A stretch of DNA of 8,879 nt from an uncultured Pseudomonas sp. (GTDB lineage: Bacteria > Pseudomonadota > Gammaproteobacteria > Pseudomonadales > Pseudomonadaceae). The stretch spans positions 1 through 8,879 of the forward strand of contig CAMPJN010000136.1 of NCBI GenBank assembly GCA_946886875.1. The letters run 5' to 3'. The notes under the pieces were generated by a model. That model had not been told where the DNA came from, ran no database searches, and saw nothing but the letters and a program-made list of their open reading frames with translations. The number at the start of each line of letters is the position of its first letter. Position 1 is the stretch's first letter. Shown in pieces: positions 1 through 6,510 of this stretch. A program made the translations under genes and the position numbers.

Positions 1-2439
1 CTTGCCGTCGGCCAGGGTCAATTGCTCCTTGGCGAAGTCGTCGACATCGATCACCACGCGTCGCGCGGCTTCGGCCTGGCGCAGGCTTGCGGCTTCCTCG
101 TCGTTCAATACGCCGGCGGCAACGGCAGCGTCGATCAGGTCGTGCTGCGCGCTGTCCTGCAGTTGGTCTGCTTTGCGGGCGTCGTCCAGTTTCTGTTGCA
201 GCGGCTTCACGCTGTGCAGCAGGTTCATGGCGTGTTGCAGAGCGCCGACCGGGTCCTGTTCGGCCTGGGGTCGATAGCAGCCGAGGAGAATCTCTTCCAG
301 CGCCGGATCGCCGCTGTTGCGCCCGATGATTTCGGCGACCTGGGCATCCAGATCGTCGCTCGGTCCCTTGTGTCTGCGGCCGAGGGGGAAGATCAGCACG
401 CGCAGTGCACAGCCGATGAAGCGGTTGGGGAAATTGCCGAGCAACTCTTCCAGGGCGCGTTCGGCATGGCCCAGGCTTTCTTCCATCGCCCAGTTCAGCA
501 GCGGTCGTGAGTGTTCCGGATAGCCCTGGTCGTGGTAGCGCTTGAGCGCCGCCGAGGCCAGATACAGATGGCTGAGCACATCGCCCAGGCGCGCGGACAG
601 GCGTTCGCGGCGTTTCAGCTCGCCGCCGAGCAGCATCATGCTAGTATCGGCGAGCAGGGCGAAGGCCGCGGCCAGGCGATTGAGGGCGCGGAAGTATGGA
701 CGGCTGAGGCTGTCGCCGGGCACCCGGTCGAACACGCCCAGGCCGAGACTGAGCACCAGGCTGCTGGCGGCGTTGCGCACCGCGAAGCCGATGTGTTGCA
801 GCAACATCTCATCGAATTCCTGCAGCGCTTGGTCCTGATCGTCGCGATTGGCCAGAGTCATTTCCGCCAGCACATAAGGATGGCAACGGATCGCGCCTTG
901 GCCGAAGATCATCAGGTTGCGCGAAAGGATGTTGGCACCTTCCACGGTGATGAAGATGGGCGCGCCTTGCCAGGAACGCGCCAAGTAGTTGTTCGGGCCC
1001 ATGATGATGCCCTTGCCGCCGTGCACGTCCATGGCGTGGCTGATGCATTCGCGGCCGCGCTCGGTCAGGTGGTACTTGAGAATCGCCGAGAGAACCGAAG
1101 GCTTTTCGCCCAGATCCACCGCATTTGCGGTGAGGATGCGTGCGCTGTCCATCAACCAGGCGTTGCCGCCGATGCGCGCGAGGGCTTCCTGGATGCCTTC
1201 GAAGGCGGCCAGGGGTACGTTGAACTGCTCGCGCACCTGGCTGTACTGGCCGGTGACCAGGCTGGTGAACTTGGCCGCACCGGTGCCTACCGCCGGCAGG
1301 GAAATCGAGCGGCCGACCGACAGGCAGTTCATCAGCATCATCCAGCCCTTGCCGAGCATCTCCTGGCCGCCGATCAGGTAGTCCAGGGGAATGAACACGT
1401 CCGTGCCGGAGTTGGGGCCGTTCATAAAGGCCGCGCCCAGGGGCAGGTGACGGCGGCCGATTTCCACTCCCGGGGTCTCGGTCGGTACCAGGGCCAGACT
1501 GATGCCGAGGTCCTCCTCGTCGCCGAGCAGGTGATCCGGGTCATAGGCCTTGAACGCCAGACCGAGCAGGGTGGCGACCGGGCCCAGGGTGATATAGCGC
1601 TTCTGCCAGTTCAGGCGCAGGCCGATGACTTCTTCGCCTTGCCATTGGCCGCGGCAGATGATTCCGGTGTCCGGCATGGCGCCGGCGTCGGAGCCGGCCA
1701 GCGGGCCGGTGAGGGCGAAGCAGGGGATGTCCTGACCGCTGGCCAGACGCGGCAGGTAATGATCGCGTTGCTCGTCGGTGCCGTAGTGCAGCAGCAGTTC
1801 GGCCGGGCCGAGGGAATTGGGCACCATCACGGTGGAGGCCAGGTCGCCGCTACGGGTCGCCAGCTTCATCGCCACCTGCGAGTGGGCGTAGGCGGAAAAG
1901 CCCTTGCCGCCGTATTGCTTGGGAATGATCAGGGCGAAGAAGCCGTGCTGCTTGATATGCGCCCAGGCCTCGGCCGGCAGGTCCATCTCCTGGCCGATTT
2001 GCCAGTCGCTGACCAGGGCGCACAGCTCCTCGGTGGGGCCGTCGATAAAGGCTTGTTCTTCTTCGCTCAATTTGGCTTTGGGGTAGGCCAGCAGAGTGTC
2101 CCAGTTCGGTCGGCCGCTGAACAGTTCGCCGTCCCACCACACGGTGCCGGCTTCGATGGCGTCGCGTTCTGTGTCCGACATCGGCGGCAATACCCGCCTG
2201 AACCAGGCGAACATCGGGGCGCTGAACAGTTTGCGCCGTTGTTCGGGCAAGGCCAGTGGCAAGGCTGCGGCAATCAGCAGCACCCAGAGGATCAGCATGA
2301 GCCCAGCGGGGGCATGACCGAGCCCGCCCATCAGCAGCAGGTAGACGGCCAGGGTGCCGAAAAACGTGAGTGGAGCGGTGCGCAGATGGGCCAGGTAGGC
2401 TGTGCCGAGCACCAGCACGAGTAACCAGACTACGAGCAT
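1..2439 (-). CDS. fadE: Acyl-CoA dehydrogenase FadE (3' end cut by window edge)
   Basis: FadE catalyses the FAD-dependent first step of fatty-acid beta-oxidation, acyl-CoA to trans-2-enoyl-CoA, at the inner membrane. Reading leftward from the ATG at 2439-2437 the frame stays open for 813 codons to the window edge. E. coli FadE has 814 residues, so only a few C-terminal residues are missing. The N-terminus has three hydrophobic stretches (about residues 1-17, 25-39 and 45-62), as in FadE. Co-linear similarity to E. coli FadE follows: MSDTERDAIEAGT, NSLGPAELLLHYGT, CFALTGPLAGSDAG, LNWQKRYITL, then MDVHGGKGI and TVEGANIL. Glu500 in the last motif is the likely catalytic-base region, by family analogy. 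The C-terminal part (RRERLSARLGD, NFPNRFIG, VVIDVDDF) is the FadE-specific extension (DUF1974). A ribosome site GGAGAA lies 6 nt before the ATG. No frameshift was seen over the stretches I translated. The gene is divergent from the hydrolase gene at 2602. Confidence 0.96.
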   Translation of the reverse strand, partial: MLVVWLLVLVLGTAYLAHLRTAPLTFFGTLAVYLLLMGGLGHAPAGLMLILWVLLIAAALPLALPEQRRKLFSAPMFAWFRRVLPPMSDTERDAIEAGTVWWDGELFSGRPNWDTLLAYPKAKLSEEEQAFIDGPTEELCALVSDWQIGQEMDLPAEAWAHIKQHGFFALIIPKQYGGKGFSAYAHSQVAMKLATRSGDLASTVMVPNSLGPAELLLHYGTDEQRDHYLPRLASGQDIPCFALTGPLAGSDAGAMPDTGIICRGQWQGEEVIGLRLNWQKRYITLGPVATLLGLAFKAYDPDHLLGDEEDLGISLALVPTETPGVEIGRRHLPLGAAFMNGPNSGTDVFIPLDYLIGGQEMLGKGWMMLMNCLSVGRSISLPAVGTGAAKFTSLVTGQYSQVREQFNVPLAAFEGIQEALARIGGNAWLMDSARILTANAVDLGEKPSVLSAILKYHLTERGRECISHAMDVHGGKGIIMGPNNYLARSWQGAPIFITVEGANILSRNLMIFGQGAIRCHPYVLAEMTLANRDDQDQALQEFDEMLLQHIGFAVRNAASSLVLSLGLGVFDRVPGDSLSRPYFRALNRLAAAFALLADTSMMLLGGELKRRERLSARLGDVLSHLYLASAALKRYHDQGYPEHSRPLLNWAMEESLGHAERALEELLGNFPNRFIGCALRVLIFPLGRRHKGPSDDLDAQVAEIIGRNSGDPALEEILLGCYRPQAEQDPVGALQHAMNLLHSVKPLQQKLDDARKADQLQDSAQHDLIDAAVAAGVLNDEEAASLRQAEAARRVVIDVDDFAKEQLTLADGK

Positions 2440-2460
2440 GTGCAGTTCTCCATGTTGACG

Positions 2461-2484
2461 GTTTGTTGCACCACCATAACAAAC
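2461..2484. promoter_or_regulatory. Inverted repeat in the fadE leader, possible operator or hairpin
   Basis: GTTTGTT (2461-2467) and AACAAAC (2478-2484) are perfect 7-bp inverted arms separated by 10 bp. The repeat lies 22-45 bp upstream of the fadE start and just upstream of its ribosome site, in the divergent intergenic region. It could be an operator for a dimeric repressor, since fatty-acid degradation genes in Pseudomonas are known to be controlled by TetR-type regulators such as PsrA. However, the published PsrA consensus has the AAAC arm first and a shorter spacer, so this is not a textbook PsrA site. If transcribed, it would instead form a 7-bp stem with a 10-nt loop in the fadE leader. 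A second, partly overlapping and competing pair is CCATAA (2474-2479) with TTATGG (2496-2501). Confidence 0.4.
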
Positions 2485-2569
2485 GCAGCCGTCACTTATG
2501 GCGACAAGAGTATGAAACTTGGCGGGATTGCCCTGACATGGGTCCTGGCAGGGGCGTAGTTGGCGTCGT

Positions 2570-2575
2570 TAGACT
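2570..2575 (+). promoter_or_regulatory. Candidate -10 element for the transglutaminase-like gene
   Basis: TAGACT matches four of six positions of the sigma-70 -10 consensus and sits 27 bp before the chosen ATG at 2602. The surrounding sequence GTCGTTAGACT (2565-2575) recurs exactly upstream of the RND adaptor gene. The -35 element is poor: the best hexamer is CTGGCA at 2545-2550, with a long 19-bp spacer. The call rests mainly on the position and on the recurrence. Confidence 0.35.
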
Positions 2576-2587
2576 GGCCATTCAACC

Positions 2588-2593
2588 AGGGAG
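2588..2593 (+). promoter_or_regulatory. Ribosome binding site that fixes the start of the transglutaminase-like gene
   Basis: AGGGAG lies 8 nt before the ATG at 2602. The earlier in-frame ATG at 2596 would leave only 2 nt, and an upstream in-frame TTG at 2560 precedes both the ribosome site and the candidate -10. The site therefore selects 2602, which gives the N-terminus MDEYLEPGRF. Confidence 0.65.
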
Positions 2594-2601
2594 TGATGCC
2601 A

Positions 2602-3276
2602 ATGGATGAATACCTCGAGCCCGGCCGCTTCATCGATAGTGACCACCCGGCGCTGGTGGAGTTCGCAGAGCAGTACCGGGGCGCCAGCCGCGACCCTGGC
2701 GCGCAAGCGATCAGCCTGTACTACGCGGTACGCGACCAGATTCGCTATAACCCTTATACCTTCAGCCGCGATCCCGACAGCCTGAAAGGCAGCCATGCCT
2801 TGCTTAGCGGCGAGAGCTACTGCGTGCCCAAGGCCACGCTGCTGGCGGCCTGCGCCCGGCATTGCGGCATACCGGCGCGCATCGGCTTGGCCGATGTGCG
2901 CAACCACCTGTCCACGCCCAAACTGCTAGCGATGCTGCGTAGCGAAGTATTCGCCATGCACGGTTACACCGAGCTGTACCTCGATGGCCGTTGGGTCAAG
3001 GCAACCCCGGCTTTCAATCTGGCGCTGTGCCAGATGTTCAAGGTCGCAGCGCTGGAGTTCGATGGCCGCAGCGACAGCCTGTTTCATCCATTCAACGCCG
3101 ACGGCGAGCGTTATATGGAATACCTGCGCGATCACGGCCAGTTCGCCGATGTGCCGGAGGAGTTGTTTTTCTCCCATTTGGCCAGTTGCTATCCGCATCT
3201 GTTCAGTGATGACGCGGCGCAGCCCGCGGGGGATTTACAGGCCGAGCTCGGGCTTAACGAGGCATCACAGTTGTAG
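2602..3276 (+). CDS. Transglutaminase-like domain protein (putative cysteine hydrolase)
   Basis: This 224-residue protein has the papain-like transglutaminase-core fold signature. Cys74 lies in SYCVPKATLLAACARHCGIPARI, the usual nucleophile helix with the following GIPAR strand, and His120 lies in HGYTELYLDGRWVKATPAFN. The Asp that normally completes the triad, after the W-V strand, is not obvious: the segment reads ATPAFN (residues 134-139). The family includes cysteine proteases and peptidases, and no substrate can be named here. No signal peptide or membrane segment is seen, so the protein is probably cytosolic. The start at 2602 is chosen from the ribosome site at 2588-2593; a TTG start at 2560 would add 14 residues. 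The final codons CAG TTG TAG run into a repeat element, so the C-terminus may have been altered by insertion of that repeat. It is divergent from fadE and followed by a 402-bp gap, so it is probably monocistronic. Confidence 0.88.
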   Translation: MDEYLEPGRFIDSDHPALVEFAEQYRGASRDPGAQAISLYYAVRDQIRYNPYTFSRDPDSLKGSHALLSGESYCVPKATLLAACARHCGIPARIGLADVRNHLSTPKLLAMLRSEVFAMHGYTELYLDGRWVKATPAFNLALCQMFKVAALEFDGRSDSLFHPFNADGERYMEYLRDHGQFADVPEELFFSHLASCYPHLFSDDAAQPAGDLQAELGLNEASQL

Positions 3277-3349
3277 CCGGATGCAATCCGGGGCGCGGCG
3301 ACACATGCGCAAATTTCTTCCGGATTGCACCAAGGCTTATCTGGGCTAC
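3273..3349. repeat. Hairpin repeat unit A (REP/MITE-like)
   Basis: An outer pair, GTAGCC (3273-3278) with GGCTAC (3344-3349), encloses an inner perfect 10-bp pair, TGCAATCCGG (3282-3291) with CCGGATTGCA (3320-3329). The unit can therefore fold into a long imperfect hairpin with a 28-nt centre. Elements beginning TGTAGCC-GGATGCAATCCGG are familiar to me as dispersed intergenic repeats in Pseudomonas, but copy number cannot be judged from one window. The unit begins inside the transglutaminase-like gene: the TAG at 3274-3276 is both its stop codon and part of the repeat's outer arm. It may act as a transcription barrier or mRNA 3'-end stabiliser. Confidence 0.6.
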
Positions 3350-3401
3350 GGGGTGCGCTGTCCACGTCTGGGCATCGCAGATATCTATCCGCTGCCGCCT
3401 T

Positions 3402-3429
3402 GTTGGGGTTCGCTGCGCTCAGCGCCAAC
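3402..3429. repeat. Hairpin repeat unit B (REP-like)
   Basis: GTTGG (3402-3406) pairs with CCAAC (3425-3429), and CGCTG (3411-3415) pairs with CAGCG (3420-3424). The result is a 10-bp stem with a GGTT bulge and a CGCT loop. The core TTCGCTGCGCTCAGCGCCAA resembles a repeat often seen between Pseudomonas genes. It lies 52 bp after unit A, so the two may form one composite element. No T-run follows, so it is not a standard intrinsic terminator. Confidence 0.55.
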
Positions 3430-3595
3430 CTACGGATAACCGATGGCGGCCTTGTATCGATGGCTTTGATTAGTACCATCGGGGCGGCGGGGTTTCTTCT
3501 TTTGGCCGCGCTGTTAGGCTGCTGTACTGTCATGGCCTATCTCGCCTGGCCGATCGCGTTTCCAGCAAGGGCTGCGATGGTCGCCCGGCAAACGC

Positions 3596-3601
3596 TAGAC
3601 T
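3596..3601 (+). promoter_or_regulatory. Candidate -10 element for the yadGH-like operon
   Basis: TAGACT in the context CGCTAGACTTG lies 77 bp before the ATPase start. It is the same hexamer as in the two other plus-strand intergenic regions of the window. No good -35 hexamer is found 16-18 bp upstream, so the call is tentative. Confidence 0.33.
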
Positions 3602-3678
3602 TGAACGACTTTGCGTCCGTGTTGTGGGCGCGTCTCCGCTGGACCTTTCTTTTTCTCAAATCAGGTGCGCACATTTTT

Positions 3679-4611
3679 ATGAGTACCGCTCTGTCCATTC
3701 GCCAATTGAGCAAGACCTATGGCAACGGCTTTCAAGCCTTGCATGGCATCGATCTGGATGTTGCCGAGGGCGATTTTTTTGCCTTGCTCGGCCCCAACGG
3801 CGCCGGTAAATCCACCACCATCGGCATCCTTTCGACCCTGGTGAGCAAGACCAGCGGCACGGTCAACGTGTTCGGTCATGATCTGGATAAACAACCTTCG
3901 GCGCTCAAGCGCTGCCTCGGCGTGGTGCCCCAGGAATTCAATTTCAATCAATTCGAAAGGGCCTTCGACATAGTCGTGACCCAGGCCGGCTATTACGGCA
4001 TTCCCGCCCGCATCGCCAAGGAGCGCGCCGAGCAGTACCTCAATCAACTGGGCCTGTGGGGCAAGCACAATGTGCCGTCGCGCGAACTGTCCGGTGGTAT
4101 GAAGCGCCGCCTGATGATCGCGCGCGCCCTGGTCCATCAGCCGCGCCTGTTGATTCTCGACGAGCCTACCGCTGGCGTCGATATCGAGCTGCGCCGTTCG
4201 ATGTGGAGCTTTCTCACCGAGCTCAACCAGCAGGGCATCACCATCATCCTCACCACCCACTATCTGGAAGAAGCCGAACATCTGTGCCGCAATATTGGCA
4301 TCATCGACCACGGCCGCATCGTCGAAAACACCAGCATGAAGACCCTGCTGAAGAAGTTGCACGTCGAGACCTTTCTGCTCGACCTCAAGGATTCCCAAAC
4401 GGTGGCGCCGCAGCTGCTCGGCTACCCGGCCAAGCTGCTAGATCACCACACCCTGGAAGTGCAGGTCGACAAGGCCCAGGGCATCACCGAGCTGTTCCGC
4501 CAACTGGCCTTGCAGAACATCGAGGTAATCAGCTTGCGTAACAAGACCAACCGCCTGGAGGAGCTGTTCGTGTCCCTGGTCGAGAAGAACCTGGCGAAGG
4601 GGGCGGTATGA
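3679..4611 (+). CDS. yadG: ABC-2 type exporter, ATP-binding protein (YadG-like)
   Basis: This 310-residue ATPase powers an inner-membrane ABC-2 exporter. Motifs in order: Walker A GPNGAGKST (38-46), Q-loop Gln85, signature LSGGM (137-141), Walker B LLILDEP (157-163) and switch His194 in LTTHYLEEAE. It matches E. coli YadG (308 residues) nearly co-linearly, including PQEFNFN, LLILDEPTAGVDIELRRSMW and the C-terminal NRLEELFVSLV. The ATG at 3679 gives the family N-terminus MSTALSIRQLSKTY. The ribosome site is weak (AGGTG at 3663-3667, 11 nt upstream), suggesting modest initiation. The frame is open further upstream, but I take that part as non-coding. Its stop overlaps the permease start in ATGA (4608-4611), so the two are translationally coupled. 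The substrate of YadGH is not established. Confidence 0.95.
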   Translation: MSTALSIRQLSKTYGNGFQALHGIDLDVAEGDFFALLGPNGAGKSTTIGILSTLVSKTSGTVNVFGHDLDKQPSALKRCLGVVPQEFNFNQFERAFDIVVTQAGYYGIPARIAKERAEQYLNQLGLWGKHNVPSRELSGGMKRRLMIARALVHQPRLLILDEPTAGVDIELRRSMWSFLTELNQQGITIILTTHYLEEAEHLCRNIGIIDHGRIVENTSMKTLLKKLHVETFLLDLKDSQTVAPQLLGYPAKLLDHHTLEVQVDKAQGITELFRQLALQNIEVISLRNKTNRLEELFVSLVEKNLAKGAV

Positions 4612-5402
4612 GCACGGATTATCTGAATTCCGAATTCGCCGCCAATATGGTCGCGCTGCGCACCATTGTTTACCGGGAGATCCGCCGCTTCACCCGCATC
4701 TGGCCGCAAACCCTGCTGCCGCCGGCGATCACCATGGTTCTGTACTTCGTCATCTTCGGCCGGCTGATAGGTACGCAGATCGGCGATATGGGCGGCTTCA
4801 GCTATATGGAATACATAGTGCCGGGGCTGATCATGATGTCGGTTATCACCAACGCTTACGGCAACGTGGTGTCGAGTTTCTTCGGCAGCAAATTCCAGCG
4901 CTCGGTCGAGGAGCTGATGGTGTCGCCGGTGTCGCCGCATATCATTCTCATCGGCTACGTCACCGGCGGCGTGCTGCGCGGGCTGGCGGTGGGTTTTATC
5001 GTCACTCTGCTGTCGCTGTTCTTTACCAAGTTGCAGGTGCACCACCTCGGTGTGACCGTGTTGGTGGTGTTGCTGACCGCGACTATTTTCTCCCTGGGCG
5101 GCTTCGTCAACGCGGTGTTCGCGCGCAATTTCGACGATATCTCGATTATCCCGACCTTCGTGCTGACGCCGTTGACCTACCTCGGCGGGGTGTTCTATTC
5201 GATCAATCTGCTGCCGCCGTTCTGGCAGACGGTGTCGTTGGCCAACCCGGTGCTGCATATGGTCAACGCCTTTCGTTACGGCATTCTCGGCGTTTCGGAC
5301 ATCCGTATCGGCATCGCCATCGGCTTTATGCTGGTGGCCACCGCATTGCTTTACGGTGTGTGCATTCGTTTGCTGATCAGTGGGCGTGGTATGCGCCAGT
5401 AA
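4608..5402 (+). CDS. yadH: ABC-2 type exporter, permease (YadH-like)
   Basis: This 264-residue polytopic membrane protein is the partner of the preceding ATPase. About six hydrophobic segments are visible, near residues 36-54, 66-86, 110-137, 147-168, 179-198 and 234-257. Family motifs shared with E. coli YadH (256 residues) include GFSYMEYIVPGLIMMSVITNAYGNV, SVEELMVSPV, FDDISIIPTFVLTPLTYLGGVFYS and LLPPFWQ. The ABC-2 permease signature lies around residues 170-228. The start ATG overlaps the ATPase stop by 4 nt, and GAAGGGGG (4596-4603) just upstream serves as ribosome site. Relative to E. coli YadH the N-terminus is a few residues longer. What the pair exports is unknown. No clear terminator hairpin follows, so read-through into the RND genes is possible. 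Confidence 0.95.
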   Translation: MSTDYLNSEFAANMVALRTIVYREIRRFTRIWPQTLLPPAITMVLYFVIFGRLIGTQIGDMGGFSYMEYIVPGLIMMSVITNAYGNVVSSFFGSKFQRSVEELMVSPVSPHIILIGYVTGGVLRGLAVGFIVTLLSLFFTKLQVHHLGVTVLVVLLTATIFSLGGFVNAVFARNFDDISIIPTFVLTPLTYLGGVFYSINLLPPFWQTVSLANPVLHMVNAFRYGILGVSDIRIGIAIGFMLVATALLYGVCIRLLISGRGMRQ

Positions 5403-5448
5403 AAATAAGGGGAAACATTTAGTTCGGCGAATCTTGCGTCGAGGTCGT

Positions 5449-5454
5449 TAGACT
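5449..5454 (+). promoter_or_regulatory. Candidate -10 element for the RND efflux operon
   Basis: TAGACT lies 33 bp before the adaptor ATG, within GTCGTTAGACT (5444-5454), which is identical to the sequence upstream of the transglutaminase-like gene. Initiation about 7 bp downstream would give a leader of roughly 20 nt that keeps the AGAGG ribosome site at 5471-5475. The -35 region is weak: TTCGGC at 5423-5428 is 20 bp away. Confidence 0.35.
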
Positions 5455-5481
5455 TCGGCGCTATAAGACAAGAGGTAGTTT

Positions 5482-6510
5482 ATGTCCGTTCTAAGCCGTT
5501 CCCTTTCAGGCGCTTTGCTGTTGTTCGCCGGGCTCTCGCTGCCGGTTCAGTCCGCCGAAGGCCCCATGGTGGAAGTGGTGCCGGTGGCGAAAAGCCTGGT
5601 GCGCGATGAGTTGATCACCTTTGGTTCCTTGCGCTCGGACGAGTCGGTGATGATCCGCCCGGAGGTCGCCGGGCGCCTGGCCAAGCTGCATTTTCGCGAA
5701 GGCCAGAATGTCGAGGCCGGGGCTTTGCTGGTCAGTCTCGACGATGCGATCAGCCGCGCCGAACTGGCTCAGGCCCAGGCCAACCTGAACCTGGCGGAAA
5801 AGAATTTTCAGCGCGCGCAGATGCTGTTCAAACGCGGCGCCAGCAATGCCCAAGCGCTGGATGAAGCCAGTGCCCAGCAGCAGGCCGCCCGCGCCAGCCT
5901 GGCCTTGGCCCAGGCGCGTCTGGATAAAACCCGGATACAGGCGCCGCACGACGGCGTTCTCGGTTTGCGTCAGGTCAGCCCCGGCGATTACTTGAGCGAA
6001 GGCCAGGATATCGTCAACCTGGAAGTGCTAGATCCGCTCAAGGTCGATTTCCGCATTCCGCAAAAAGCCGTCAGCCAGATGCGCCTCGGTCAACTGATCG
6101 AAGTCAGCCTCGATGCTTATCCCGGCGAGCGTTTCAGCGGCGAGATATTCGCAATCAATCCGCGCCTCGACGAAATCGGGCGCAGCCAGGCGATTCGCGC
6201 CCGTATCGACAACGCCGAGCGGCGCCTGCGACCCGGCCAGTTCGTCAAGGTCTCGGTGATTCTCGCCGAGCGTGCCGATGCCCTGGTTATTCCGGAGGAG
6301 GCGGTGATGCCGGTTGGCGAGCGCTTGCTGGTCAACCTGGTGGTGGACGGCAAAGTCGAGGTGCGCGAGGTCAAGTTGGGCAAGCGTTCCGCCGGCACTG
6401 TGGAGGTACGCGAAGGCTTGCGCGGCGATGAGACGTTGATCAGCGCCGGCTGGCAGAAGGTGCGCGAGGGCATGCCGGTGCGTACCAAGGTGGTGGAGCG
6501 CAGACCATGA
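5482..6510 (+). CDS. RND efflux periplasmic adaptor (membrane fusion protein)
   Basis: This 342-residue adaptor would link an RND pump to an outer-membrane channel. It has a signal peptide with probable cleavage after Ala25 (PVQSA-EG). No lipobox cysteine is present, so it is soluble or peripheral rather than a lipoprotein. The first lipoyl half is at about 56-88 (IRPEVAGRLAKLHFREGQNVEAGALLVSLDD). An alpha-helical coiled-coil hairpin covers about 90-150, rich in Ala, Gln and Leu. The second lipoyl half is at about 151-183 (RIQAPHDGVLGLRQVSPGDYL), followed by beta-barrel and membrane-proximal domains (VDFRIP to the end, with RPGQFVKV and ALVIPEEAV). At the hairpin tip Arg111 and Leu115 fit the RLS channel-docking motif, but the Ser position is Asn122 with Ser121 next to it. 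The ribosome site is AGAGG, 6 nt before the ATG. Its stop overlaps the pump start (ATGA). The substrate cannot be told from sequence. Confidence 0.93.
   Translation: MSVLSRSLSGALLLFAGLSLPVQSAEGPMVEVVPVAKSLVRDELITFGSLRSDESVMIRPEVAGRLAKLHFREGQNVEAGALLVSLDDAISRAELAQAQANLNLAEKNFQRAQMLFKRGASNAQALDEASAQQQAARASLALAQARLDKTRIQAPHDGVLGLRQVSPGDYLSEGQDIVNLEVLDPLKVDFRIPQKAVSQMRLGQLIEVSLDAYPGERFSGEIFAINPRLDEIGRSQAIRARIDNAERRLRPGQFVKVSVILAERADALVIPEEAVMPVGERLLVNLVVDGKVEVREVKLGKRSAGTVEVREGLRGDETLISAGWQKVREGMPVRTKVVERRP

Larger units (their letters stand above)
3277..3678. other. Gene-free interval with repeats and a candidate promoter
   Basis: No convincing gene lies here. The left part (to about 3435) is occupied by the two hairpin repeat units. 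The right part is apparently unique DNA with the candidate -10 at 3596-3601 and a leader for the ABC ATPase gene. The ATPase frame stays open upstream through this interval and includes a hydrophobic stretch after an ATG at 3460, but that ATG has no clear ribosome site and the extension does not belong to the family. Confidence 0.6.

Noticed and set aside
511..2424. 637-codon open frame on the plus strand, opposite fadE
   Set aside because: It lies fully antisense to a well-supported FadE. Its protein is rich in Gln, Ala, Gly and His without recognisable domains, as expected for a shadow frame in GC-rich DNA.
2531..2553. CCCTG...CAGGG inverted pair in the fadE intergenic region
   Set aside because: Five-bp arms with a 13-bp spacer in GC-rich DNA are expected by chance, and nothing else supports a site.
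2545..2563. Possible sigma-54 promoter (TGGCAGG...TTGGC)
   Set aside because: The GG and GC dinucleotides are not at the required 10-bp spacing.
4443..5258. 271-codon minus-strand frame opposite yadG/yadH
   Set aside because: It has the same composition artefact (His-, Gln- and Arg-rich) and no ribosome site. The plus-strand genes are firmly identified.
5403..5448. Search for an intrinsic terminator after yadH
   Set aside because: No GC-rich hairpin followed by a T-run is present on the plus strand.
5462..5467. TATAAG as -10 of the RND operon
   Set aside because: The start of transcription would fall at about 5474, inside the ribosome site, and no -35 is present at a suitable distance.
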